A DNA stretch of 64,000 nt, taken from positions 1 through 64,000 of the forward strand of contig NEVA01000006.1 of assembly GCA_002304445.1 (NCBI GenBank), in the 5' to 3' direction. The notes under the pieces were generated by a model. It was not told the origin of the DNA. It saw nothing but the letters and a program-made list of their open reading frames with translations, and searched no databases. Positions 42,668-54,189 of this stretch are shown here, one piece after another. Origin of the DNA: Opitutia bacterium Tous-C4FEB (GTDB taxonomy: Bacteria > Verrucomicrobiota > Verrucomicrobiia > Opitutales > Opitutaceae). The translations under genes were made by a program, and so were the position numbers. Numbering within the stretch: the first letter of the stretch is position 1; every line of letters begins with the position of its first letter.

Positions 42668-42969
42668 CGCATCGCCATCGCCCGCGCATCGAGCCCGCTC
42701 ACGTAGTTTTGCAAAATCTCCGCCCGCTCCACCGCCACCCGCCCGCGGGCCTGCTCCCTCCCCGTCCATGCGCCCAACCCCAGCGCCACCGTCATCAACA
42801 CCGCAAACGGCACCGCCCGGGCCCGCGCAAATCCCGCCCACGCCGCGTCGCCCCGCGCCCGCCCGATTCTCGCCCAAACTCCCGGGCGGAACCCGGCCGA
42901 CGCCTTCGGCTCCACCGACCACTCGGCCAACACTTGGCTCAATTTTTGATCCGACGGTTTCATCTTCAT
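42664..42969 (-). CDS. small membrane anti-sigma-like protein (CnrY-like position)
   Basis: The protein has 101 residues. The cytoplasmic N-terminus SDQKLSQVLAEWSVEPKASA then GFRPGVWARIG is followed by one membrane segment (AVPFAVLMTVALGLGAWTG) and a ~30-residue periplasmic tail. CnrY has the same layout and length (~95). No sequence homology is claimed; the anti-sigma role is inferred from size, topology and its place before a CnrX-like and an ECF sigma gene. Its stop overlaps the next start (ATGA). Confidence 0.7.
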   Translation of the reverse strand: MKMKPSDQKLSQVLAEWSVEPKASAGFRPGVWARIGRARGDAAWAGFARARAVPFAVLMTVALGLGAWTGREQARGRVAVERAEILQNYVSGLDARAMAMR

Positions 42970-42989
42970 AATCTGCTATACCCCGTGCC

Positions 42990-43026
42990 GGAAAAAATCC
43001 CTCAAAATATTCCGTGGGATTTTTCC
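42990..43026. promoter_or_regulatory. inverted repeat in the divergent control region
   Basis: ggaaaaaatccc at 42990-43001 and gggatttttcc at 43016-43026 form an imperfect inverted repeat in the 107-base gap between the anti-sigma-like gene and the first small Cys protein. It is A/T-rich against the local background. A GGAAA-type element is also typical of ECF -35 boxes, so it may be a pair of divergent promoters or an operator. Confidence 0.4.
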
Positions 43027-43076
43027 GCCCACGGCGTATTACCCGTTGAACCACCCAATTTCAGCTCAAAATTTCC

Positions 43077-43445
43077 ATGAAAATATCCTCCCTCCTTCTC
43101 GTTCTCGCCACCGTCTCGGCCACCTTAACCGCGTCCGCCCAAACGCCCGCCACCTCCGGCTGCACCGCTCAAAAATCGTGCTGCCTGGCGCCTCTCGCCG
43201 CTGCCGACGAGCCCTCAGCCGCCGACGCCGCCGCGATCGCCAAAGCTCGCGCCGATTATCCCCTCAAAACCTGTCTCGTCGCCGACGAAGCGTTTACCAC
43301 CATCGAGCAAGCCGTCGGCCACGTGCACCGCGTCGCCGGCCAACCCGACCGCGTCATCTTCGTCTGCTGCAACGATTGTGTCGCCGACTTCAAGGCCGCC
43401 CCCGCCAACTACCTCGCCAAACTCGACGCCGCCAAAAAGAAGTAG
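43077..43445 (+). CDS. small secreted Cys-rich protein, YHS/TRASH-like (paralogue 1)
   Basis: The protein has 122 residues with a signal peptide (MKISSLLLVLATVSATLTAS). A CTAQKSCC pair follows. The C-terminal module reads YPLKTCLVADEAF ... RVIFVCCNDCVADFKAAPAN then YLAKL, the C...CCxxC-F-x3-P pattern of YHS/TRASH metal-binding domains. The protein at 45869 carries the same module. Both flank the multicopper oxidase gene, which suggests periplasmic copper binding or delivery. Its stop codon TAG is part of a GTAG repeat foot. Confidence 0.78.
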   Translation: MKISSLLLVLATVSATLTASAQTPATSGCTAQKSCCLAPLAAADEPSAADAAAIAKARADYPLKTCLVADEAFTTIEQAVGHVHRVAGQPDRVIFVCCNDCVADFKAAPANYLAKLDAAKKK

Positions 43446-43467
43446 GGTTGGGTCTCCGAACCGCCCT
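43442..43467 (+). repeat. GTAGGG-type hairpin repeat that supplies a stop codon
   Basis: GTAGGGTTGGGTCTCCGAAC then cgccct matches the repeat at 39480. The TAG of the foot is the stop codon of the gene at 43077. Confidence 0.65.
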
Positions 43468-43510
43468 CCGCGCCCATGCCCGCTCACTTCGTCCGGATTT
43501 CGTGTAGTTC

Positions 43511-45850
43511 GTGTTTTTCGTTGTGACCTTCCGTCCTCCCCAGCTGCCGCGTATATCCGCGCCCCTCGCTCCGCTGTTCCTCGCCCTCCTCGCCCTGATC
43601 ACCATCCCCGCGGCTCACGCCTGTGCCAACTGCGGCGGCAAGGGCAAAGCCGGCTGGCTCGCCCGCGAACTCGCGCCCAAGGCCACCGCCCTTTACCCCA
43701 ACGCTCCGGTCGTCGATTACACGCTCGAGATTGCCGAGACCACCCTGTCACCCGCCGGTCGCCCCGTCCCCGCTCTCACTATCAACGGCTCCGTCCCCGG
43801 CCCCACCCTCCGCTTCCGCGTCGGTGATGTCGCTCGCATCATCGTCCGCAACCGCCTCGCCGCCGGCGAGACGTCCCTCCATTGGCACGGGCTCCTCCTC
43901 CCCAATCTCGAGGACGGCGTGCCCCACCTCACCACCCCGCCCATTCCCGCCGGCACCGAGCGCACCTTCGAGTTTCTCCTCACTCACGCCGGCACCTACT
44001 GGTATCACAGCCACACCGGCCTGCAGGAACAACGCGGCGTTTACGGTAGCATCGTCGTCGAGCCCGCCCCCGGCTCTCCGCCCCGCGCCGATCTTCCCCG
44101 CATCGACCACGATCACGTCGTCGTGTTGTCCGATTGGACCAACGACAACCCCGACGCCGTCATGCGCTCGCTCCTCCGCGGCAGCGACTGGTTCGCGATC
44201 CGCAAAAACACCGCCCAATCCCTCCTCGGCGCCTACCGCTCCGGCCATCTCCGCGACTTCCTGAAACGCGAGCGCGCCCGCATGCTCCCGATGGATCTGT
44301 CCGACGTCGCCTACGACGCCTTTCTCCTCAACGGCCAGTCCGTTTCCCGCCTCCCCGCCCGCCCCGGCGATACCATCCGCCTCCGCGTCATCAACGCCGG
44401 TGCCTCGACTTACTTCTACCTGAGTTCCGCCGCCGGACCGCTCACAATCGTCGCCGCCGACGGCATGGACGTAGCGCCGATCAAACAAAACCGGCTCCTC
44501 ATCGGCATGGCGGAAACTTACGACGTCCTCGTCACCGTTCCCCTTTCACCCGCCGCCGCCGCTTGGGAAATCCGCGCCACCGCCCAAGACAACTCCGGCC
44601 ACGCCTCCCTCTTCGTTGGCGACCCCGCCGGCCCCGCGCAAAACGCCCCGCCGCCCGGTCCGCTCGAAATCTACAACATGGACGCCGCCCTCTCGGTGAT
44701 CCTCGCCCAACACGACGAGACCGGCGACATCACCGACACCGATGCCCTTGCCGCCGAGGTCGACCGTCCGCTGCCACCCTACGTCCGCCTCCGCTCGCCC
44801 ACCCCCACCACCCTCCCCGCCGCCGCACCTCGCCGCTCCGTCACCCTCAAGCTCACCGGCGACATGACCCGTTACCTCTGGTCTCTCGACGATCGCACGA
44901 TGGACGAAGAAAGCACCATCGCGGTGAAGAAGGGCGAAGTCCTCCGCCTCGTCCTCGTGAACAACACGATGATGCACCATCCGATGCATCTCCACGGACA
45001 CTTTTTTCGGCTCCTCATCCCCGATGCCGGCGACCCTGCCTACGCCCCGCTCAAACACACGGTCGACGTCCCGCCCATGAGCCGCCGCACCATCGAGTTT
45101 CTCGCCAGCGAGGACCGCGACTGGCTGTTCCACTGCCATCTCCTTTACCACATGATGGCCGGCATGGCGCGGGTCGTAAGCTACGAAAGTGGCACGGGCG
45201 TCTCGCCCGTGGTCCCAGGTAGCTTGGGCGTCCCGCCCAAGTTCCCGCCCAAGTCCGCTCCCCGTCCGATTGGCACGGGCGTCCCGCCCGTGATTCCGAA
45301 TTCTTCCACTTCCGCTTCAAATTCAACCCCCGCCCCCAACCTCGGTGAACACGCCAAACCTCACACCTACGCCTGGCTCGACGTCACCCTGCAATCCCAC
45401 CTCAGCACCGGCCACGGCACCGTCCAAACCGGCCGCGACAACCTCAACCTCAGTTGGGAAACCGGTTGGGCCCGCGTCGACGACACCGGCTTCGAAATCG
45501 ACGCAACCTACTCCCGCTATTTCAACCCCCGCTGGACCGCCTTCGCCGGCCTCCGCGCCGCAAACCTCACCGCCACGCGCCACTCCGCGATCGCTGGCGC
45601 CACGTACCGCCTGCCCTACCTCGTCGATTTCACCACCACGCTCCAAAGCAACGGCGACGCCCGTTTCTCCCTCGCCAAAAATCTCCCACTCACCGCCCGC
45701 CTCGGCCTCCAGCTCCACGTCGAATACGACACCGCGCTGCGCTTCGCCTCGACCGTCACGCTTGCCTACACCGTTTCAAAAACCATCTCCTTCGTCGCAT
45801 CCCATGACGGCGACTACGGCCTCGGCGCCGGCGTCGCCGTCCGTTTTTAA
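43511..45850 (+). CDS. multicopper oxidase (CopA-like) fused to a CopB-like outer-membrane beta-barrel
   Basis: The protein has 779 residues from a GTG at 43511; a GTG at 43523 is also possible. After a signal peptide (LFLALLALITIPAAHACANC) come the copper sites: SLHWHGLLLP, WYHSHTGLQE, HHPMHLHGHFFR and LFHCHLLYHMMAGM, so all type 1, 2 and 3 ligands are present. The oxidase part ends near residue 560. A repeat-derived Pro-rich linker follows. Residues ~615-779 look like a CopB-type barrel (YAWLDVTLQSHLSTGHGTVQ ... VDFTTTLQSNGDARFSLAKN, ending in VAVRF). It would oxidise Cu(I) in the periplasm while tethered to the outer membrane. Confidence 0.88.
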   Translation: MFFVVTFRPPQLPRISAPLAPLFLALLALITIPAAHACANCGGKGKAGWLARELAPKATALYPNAPVVDYTLEIAETTLSPAGRPVPALTINGSVPGPTLRFRVGDVARIIVRNRLAAGETSLHWHGLLLPNLEDGVPHLTTPPIPAGTERTFEFLLTHAGTYWYHSHTGLQEQRGVYGSIVVEPAPGSPPRADLPRIDHDHVVVLSDWTNDNPDAVMRSLLRGSDWFAIRKNTAQSLLGAYRSGHLRDFLKRERARMLPMDLSDVAYDAFLLNGQSVSRLPARPGDTIRLRVINAGASTYFYLSSAAGPLTIVAADGMDVAPIKQNRLLIGMAETYDVLVTVPLSPAAAAWEIRATAQDNSGHASLFVGDPAGPAQNAPPPGPLEIYNMDAALSVILAQHDETGDITDTDALAAEVDRPLPPYVRLRSPTPTTLPAAAPRRSVTLKLTGDMTRYLWSLDDRTMDEESTIAVKKGEVLRLVLVNNTMMHHPMHLHGHFFRLLIPDAGDPAYAPLKHTVDVPPMSRRTIEFLASEDRDWLFHCHLLYHMMAGMARVVSYESGTGVSPVVPGSLGVPPKFPPKSAPRPIGTGVPPVIPNSSTSASNSTPAPNLGEHAKPHTYAWLDVTLQSHLSTGHGTVQTGRDNLNLSWETGWARVDDTGFEIDATYSRYFNPRWTAFAGLRAANLTATRHSAIAGATYRLPYLVDFTTTLQSNGDARFSLAKNLPLTARLGLQLHVEYDTALRFASTVTLAYTVSKTISFVASHDGDYGLGAGVAVRF
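45191..45297 (+). repeat. three GGGCGTC-palindrome units in the oxidase-barrel linker
   Basis: ggcacgggcgtctcgcccgt at 45191, agcttgggcgtcccgcccaa at 45221 and ggcacgggcgtcccgcccgt at 45272 are related palindromes. They encode GTGVSPVVPGSLGVPPKFPP then GTGVPPVIP. Confidence 0.75.
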
Positions 45851-45868
45851 GCTCCAAAATAATTCTTC

Positions 45869-46171
45869 ATGAAACCCATCCTCTTCACCCTCGCCCTATT
45901 GATCGTCCCGGCCTTCGCCGCCGTCTCCTCCCCCGAAAAAGTCGATGCTTCAAAATCCAAAGACTCCGCCAGCGCTCCGAAGCCCTATCCGTTAAAAGTC
46001 TGCATCGTGACCGACAACGACCTCGATTCGATGGGCGACGAGAGCTCCTTCATCCACGAAGGCCAGACGGTGAAATTTTGCTGCCCGCCCTGCGAAAAGA
46101 AATTCCTAAAGAACCCCGCGCGCTACCTCGCCAAACTCACTCCGCCCAGTAACCCGGGCGCCCCGAAATAG
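45869..46171 (+). CDS. small secreted Cys-rich protein, YHS/TRASH-like (paralogue 2)
   Basis: The protein has 100 residues with a signal peptide (MKPILFTLALLIVPAFAAVS). The module YPLKVCIVTDNDL ... VKFCCPPCEKKFLKNPARYL then AKL matches that of the protein at 43077. The spacing of C...CCxxC and the following F-x3-P is the same. It starts 18 bases after the oxidase-barrel gene, so it is probably co-transcribed. A periplasmic metal-binding role is inferred. Confidence 0.8.
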   Translation: MKPILFTLALLIVPAFAAVSSPEKVDASKSKDSASAPKPYPLKVCIVTDNDLDSMGDESSFIHEGQTVKFCCPPCEKKFLKNPARYLAKLTPPSNPGAPK

Positions 46172-46367
46172 CCCGCCGCCGTAACCGCCCGCAGATCCTG
46201 CCCAGCATTTTCAACTTCGCGGCCTTTCGCGGTTTCCCACGACCGGTCCCTTCGCTCTTGCGTGCTTCGTCGCCGCCTGCCGCGAACTCCCGCATTCCCA
46301 CTCATCTCCTCACGTTTCTCGCCTCTTACTCGGCTCACCCCTCCCGCTCCTTAACGCGCCGCCACCC
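46172..46367. other. intergenic region upstream of the lipoprotein gene
   Basis: This 196-base gap holds short TTCGCG units (acttcgcggcctttcgcggt near 46215). No ORF or terminator is evident. Confidence 0.4.
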
Positions 46368-46766
46368 ATGCGCCCGAAGTTTCTCGCTCTCGCCTTTTGC
46401 TGGGGCCTCACGCTGTTACTTTCCGGCTGCAACACGACCGCCGTCCGCGTGCTGACCAACTACGAGACGTTTTCAAAACTCGATCCCAAGGTCCGCGCCG
46501 ACATCCTCCGCGGCCGCGTCGAGCTCGGCTACACGCCCGAAATGGTCCGCCTCGCCCTCGGCCGCCCCAACTACTCCAGTTCCGCCGCCGCCGTGAAGGG
46601 CGGCTATGACGTCTGGAGCTACACCGCGCTGGATGTCACGAAGCCCACCGGTTTCGACTCCCACCAGTCGGGCTACGCCAACTCCACGCCGACGATCTTC
46701 CTCGGCTCCGTCACCTTCCGCGACGGCAAGGTGATCGAATTCACGAACAGCTTCGCCGCCCGGTGA
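46368..46766 (+). CDS. lipoprotein with a BamE/SmpA-like domain
   Basis: The protein has 132 residues. The lipobox LLLSGC follows a signal peptide (FLALAFCWGLTLLL), so the mature protein starts at that Cys and is lipid-anchored. The region ILRGRVELGYTPEMVRLALG then RPNYSSS resembles the first strand-helix of SmpA/BamE domains, which assist outer-membrane protein assembly. Membership in the metal island may be coincidental. No partner Bam gene is nearby. Confidence 0.78.
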   Translation: MRPKFLALAFCWGLTLLLSGCNTTAVRVLTNYETFSKLDPKVRADILRGRVELGYTPEMVRLALGRPNYSSSAAAVKGGYDVWSYTALDVTKPTGFDSHQSGYANSTPTIFLGSVTFRDGKVIEFTNSFAAR

Positions 46767-47050
46767 GCCCACCCCGCACCGCCTGAATTTTCTGCCCCCC
46801 CTCCCGTTGTAGAACCGACCGCCGGTCGGTTGTCGGCCGGCCGATCAGCCCGACCGGCGGTCGGGCCTACAGTTCGGGCATCTTCCGGCTCACGGTGCAT
46901 GCCATTCTCGCAGCCACCGATTCCTCCGCTTCCGCCCTTCCGTGTAGTCCGTGTGTTCCGTGGGCACCCTCCGTCTTCGCGCCCTTCGCGTGGATCCTCT
47001 CGCTGCCGCGTCCCTTGACACGCCGCCGATTCCCCGGCTCGTTTTCCGCC
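46767..47050. other. intergenic region with REPIN-like hairpin and TTCCGTG repeats
   Basis: This 284-base gap contains the hairpin pair at 46809-46870 and the periodic block ccgtgtagtccgtgtgttcc starting near 46940, with ttcgcgcccttcgcgtgg from 46975. No gene is evident before the GTG at 47051. Confidence 0.6.
46809..46870. repeat. REPIN-like inverted pair with GTAG/CTAC ends
   Basis: GTAGAACCGACCGCCGGTCGG and the inverted partner ending gcggtcgggcctac are separated by a GC-rich spacer of about 20 bases. The hairpin core differs from the GTAGGAGCG family, so it is a second REP type. Confidence 0.7.
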
Positions 47051-47458
47051 GTGTCGTTCCTCCGCCGCTTCATTGCCGTCGCGCTCCTGGCCCTTTGGCT
47101 GCCCGCGACTTTGCACTGCGCCCTCGAGGCCGCCGGGCTCAAAATCGCCTTCGTGTGCCACGACCACGACGATGGTCACGGCCATAGTCACCCGGCGCCC
47201 GCACCGGACCACCACGGCGCTCAGTCCCACACCGATGCCTGCCACCCTTTGGAAGATGCGGCCATTAAACCCACGTCTCTCGCGAAACTCGTCGGCCAAG
47301 CCACGTTTTTCCTGATCGCTCTCCTGCCTGTCCCACCCGAACTCCCGGTCGATCGCGTGTGCCCCGAGCGCACCGATGTGCCCCGTGAGTTGGGTCGAGG
47401 TTGGCAATTCGCCACGCGCGCCGCTCCGCTGGCACGCGCTCCGTCCGCTTCGGTTTAA
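47051..47458 (+). CDS. His-rich exported protein preceding czcCBA
   Basis: About 135 residues from a GTG at 47051. A hydrophobic start (FIAVALLALWLPATLHCALE) is followed by a His/Asp stretch, CHDHDDGHGHSHPAPAPDHH, and HTDACHPLED. A second hydrophobic segment (ATFFLIALLPVPP) suggests one or two membrane passes. The His cluster resembles metal-buffering loops of zinc and copper proteins. It lies 109 bases before czcC on the same strand and may be a periplasmic metal buffer. The start is uncertain. Confidence 0.65.
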   Translation: MSFLRRFIAVALLALWLPATLHCALEAAGLKIAFVCHDHDDGHGHSHPAPAPDHHGAQSHTDACHPLEDAAIKPTSLAKLVGQATFFLIALLPVPPELPVDRVCPERTDVPRELGRGWQFATRAAPLARAPSASV

Positions 47459-47567
47459 CGCGCTCGCCCAGCGAGCCGCCCGTTCCGTCTCCGCGCTTTC
47501 GCGGAGCCCGTCCCCGCCACGAGCAGCCGCGTCGGCCTGCCTTCACTCCATCGTCCGTATTTTTCCC

Positions 47568-48803
47568 ATGCGTTTACCTGTTTTCACTCTCCTTTTGCTC
47601 ACCGCCGCGACGCTCACCGCCGCCGAGCGCCCGCTCACGCTCGCCGACGCCCTCGCCCGCGTCGAAGCCGGCCACCCTTTCCTGCGCACGCGCGACGCCG
47701 AATCCCGCCTCGCCTCCGCTCGCTCGGCCCAAGCCTCCGCGCGCCCCGCCGCGGAGATTTCCCTCCAATTTGAAAACGCCCTTGGCACCAGCGAACTCAG
47801 CGCCGCCCGCAGCCTCGAAACCACCCTCCAGCTCAGCCGGGCCATCGATCTCGCCGACCGCCGTGCCTCCCGCAACACCGTCGCCTCCGCGCGCAACGAC
47901 GCCGAGCAACTGGCGTGGGCGGAACGCCGCCGCGAACTCCACGCCGAGGCCGCATGCCGCTTCATCCGCGTTGTCGCCGCCCAAGCCGAACTCATCGCCT
48001 CGCGCGAATTCGTCGCCCTCGCCCTAAGCACGGCCGAGACCGTCGCCACCCAAGCCCGCGCCCACGTCGCTCTGCCTGCCGACATCGCCCGCACCCGCCT
48101 CGCCCTCGCCGAGGCCACCCTCGAGAGCGAACACGCCGAGCACCTCCTGCTCTCCGCTCGCCAATCCCTCGCTTCGCTCTGGGGTGCCCCCGTTCCCGAT
48201 TTCACCACCGCCTTGGCCGATCTTACCACGCTCCCAGCCGTCGCACCTTACGAGACGCTCGTCGCCCGCCTCACGGGCACGCCTGCCCAAGCCCGCTACG
48301 CCGCGCTCACCCGCTGGCGCGACGCCCAAGAACGCCTCGCCCGCTACGAGGCCGCCCGGGGCGAGACCCGCTGGTCCGCCGGCCTCCGCCGCGTCGAAGC
48401 CACCGATGATTTCGGCTTCGTCGTCGGCCTCGGCTACGCCCTCCCCAATCGGGCCTCCGGCGAAGCGAGCGCCTCCGAAGCCCGCGCCGAGCGCGACCGC
48501 GCCGCCGCCGAGGGCGAGGCTGCCCTCCACGCCGCCCGCGCCACGCTCTTTTCCCTGCATCAGGAGCTCGGCCACGCCCGCATCGCGCACGACACCGCCC
48601 GCGACGAACTCATCCCGGCCGCCACCGCGTGGCTCACCGCCATCGACGCCGGCCTCGCCGCCGGCCGCTATCACGCCCGCGACCAACTCGAAGCCCGCGT
48701 CGCCCTCTTCTCCGCCCGCCGCCGCCAGGTCCAGGCCGCCGCCGAATACCACGCCACCCTCGTCGAAATCGAACACCTCCTCGCCACCCCCGCCTCGTCC
48801 TAA
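47568..48803 (+). CDS. outer-membrane factor of an RND pump (CzcC/TolC family)
   Basis: The protein has 411 residues with a signal peptide (LPVFTLLLLTAATLTAAERP). The OEP family start is LTLADALARVEAGHPFLRTR; the rest is rich in heptad-like Ala/Arg coils (residues 40-200 and 250-400), as in TolC trimers. QLSRAIDLADRRASRNTVAS and GEASASEARAERDRAAAEGE are characteristic coiled regions. It forms the outer-membrane channel for CzcB and CzcA encoded directly downstream; 23 bases separate it from czcB. Confidence 0.88.
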   Translation: MRLPVFTLLLLTAATLTAAERPLTLADALARVEAGHPFLRTRDAESRLASARSAQASARPAAEISLQFENALGTSELSAARSLETTLQLSRAIDLADRRASRNTVASARNDAEQLAWAERRRELHAEAACRFIRVVAAQAELIASREFVALALSTAETVATQARAHVALPADIARTRLALAEATLESEHAEHLLLSARQSLASLWGAPVPDFTTALADLTTLPAVAPYETLVARLTGTPAQARYAALTRWRDAQERLARYEAARGETRWSAGLRRVEATDDFGFVVGLGYALPNRASGEASASEARAERDRAAAEGEAALHAARATLFSLHQELGHARIAHDTARDELIPAATAWLTAIDAGLAAGRYHARDQLEARVALFSARRRQVQAAAEYHATLVEIEHLLATPASS

Positions 48804-48826
48804 ATTTCTCCGCTCCCAAATTTATC

Positions 48827-53361
<4,535 letters not shown>

Positions 53362-53632
53362 AAGTCTTCCTCCTATTGCGATCACCGCGTGGACCAGATC
53401 GCCCTGATCCGGCGTCTCCGAAACCCTTCCGATTCTCCGCCTCTGAATTTTCCGTGTATTCCGTGTGTTCTGTGGGCCCTGTCCGATCGGCCCCGTTCCG
53501 CCTTTCGTGTGTTTCGTGGTTAGAAAACTCCCGTCTGTCCGCCTGCCTGCTCGGTTCTCCAGGGCCAACGCCCACCGGTAAAATTCGCCATTGCCCGCTC
53601 GCCATTCTGCAGCGGCCACTCAATTTCACCGC
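53362..53632. repeat. intergenic region with TTCCGTG/TTTCGTG-periodic repeats
   Basis: Two blocks are seen: ttccgtgtattccgtgtgtt from 53450 and tttcgtgtgtttcgtggtta from 53503. They are spaced about 50 bases apart. No gene was found in this 271-base gap before the lipoprotein gene. Confidence 0.65.
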
Positions 53633-54130
53633 ATGAAGACCACCCTCTGCGCCTCTCTCGCTGTGTTGCTCCTCTGCGCCTTCGCCGGTTGTTCGAAGCA
53701 CTCCGAGCATAAGGACTATTCCAAAGCCCCCGGCGGCGACGCCCACGCCGGTCACAACCACGGCGGCCACGCCCACACCGCGCCCCACGGGGGCATTCTC
53801 GTCGAGCTCGGCAACCACGCTTACAACGTCGAACTCCTCCGCGACTCCGCCACCGGCAAGCTCACCGCCTGGATTCTCGACGCCCACGCCGAAAACTTCG
53901 TCCGCATCGCTTCGCCCGCGATCGAGGTGGTAGCCATGCCCGGCGGAAAATTCACCCCGCTCTCCCTCGCCGCCGTCGCCAACCCCGCCACCGGCGAGAC
54001 CGTCGGCAGCACCTCCCAATTCGAGGTCCAAGCCGATTGGCTCAAAACCTCCGGCCCCTTCACCGGTATCTTCACCGTCGAGATCCGCGGCACCAAGTTC
54101 GAGAAAGTGGGCTTCGCCCTCTCAAAGTAA
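53633..54130 (+). CDS. His-rich lipoprotein of the metal island
   Basis: The protein has 165 residues from the ATG at 53633. The signal peptide [13 protein letters not shown] ends in a lipobox, then SKHSEHKDY and a His-rich stretch [20 protein letters not shown]. The folded part ([20 protein letters not shown] then [17 protein letters not shown]) resembles the N-terminal domain of the CzcB protein upstream. It may be a lipid-anchored metal-binding partner of the pump. No family name is assigned. Confidence 0.72.
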   Translation: MKTTLCASLAVLLLCAFAGCSKHSEHKDYSKAPGGDAHAGHNHGGHAHTAPHGGILVELGNHAYNVELLRDSATGKLTAWILDAHAENFVRIASPAIEVVAMPGGKFTPLSLAAVANPATGETVGSTSQFEVQADWLKTSGPFTGIFTVEIRGTKFEKVGFALSK

Positions 54131-54143
54131 CCCTCGGCGTCCG

Positions 54144-54174
54144 AACTCTCAGCTCTCAGCTCTCAACTCTCAGC
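54144..54174 (+). repeat. CTCTCAG-type short repeat upstream of the GTPase gene
   Basis: actctcagctctcagctctc then aactctcagc is a tandem of three to four units, 16 bases before the ATG at 54190. Confidence 0.6.
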
Positions 54175-54189
54175 GATCCGATCTCCCAG

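Noticed and set aside
46895-47050. N-terminal extension of the His-rich protein upstream to 46895
   Set aside because: The added residues are read from a known periodic repeat and place a polar stretch before the signal-like segment.
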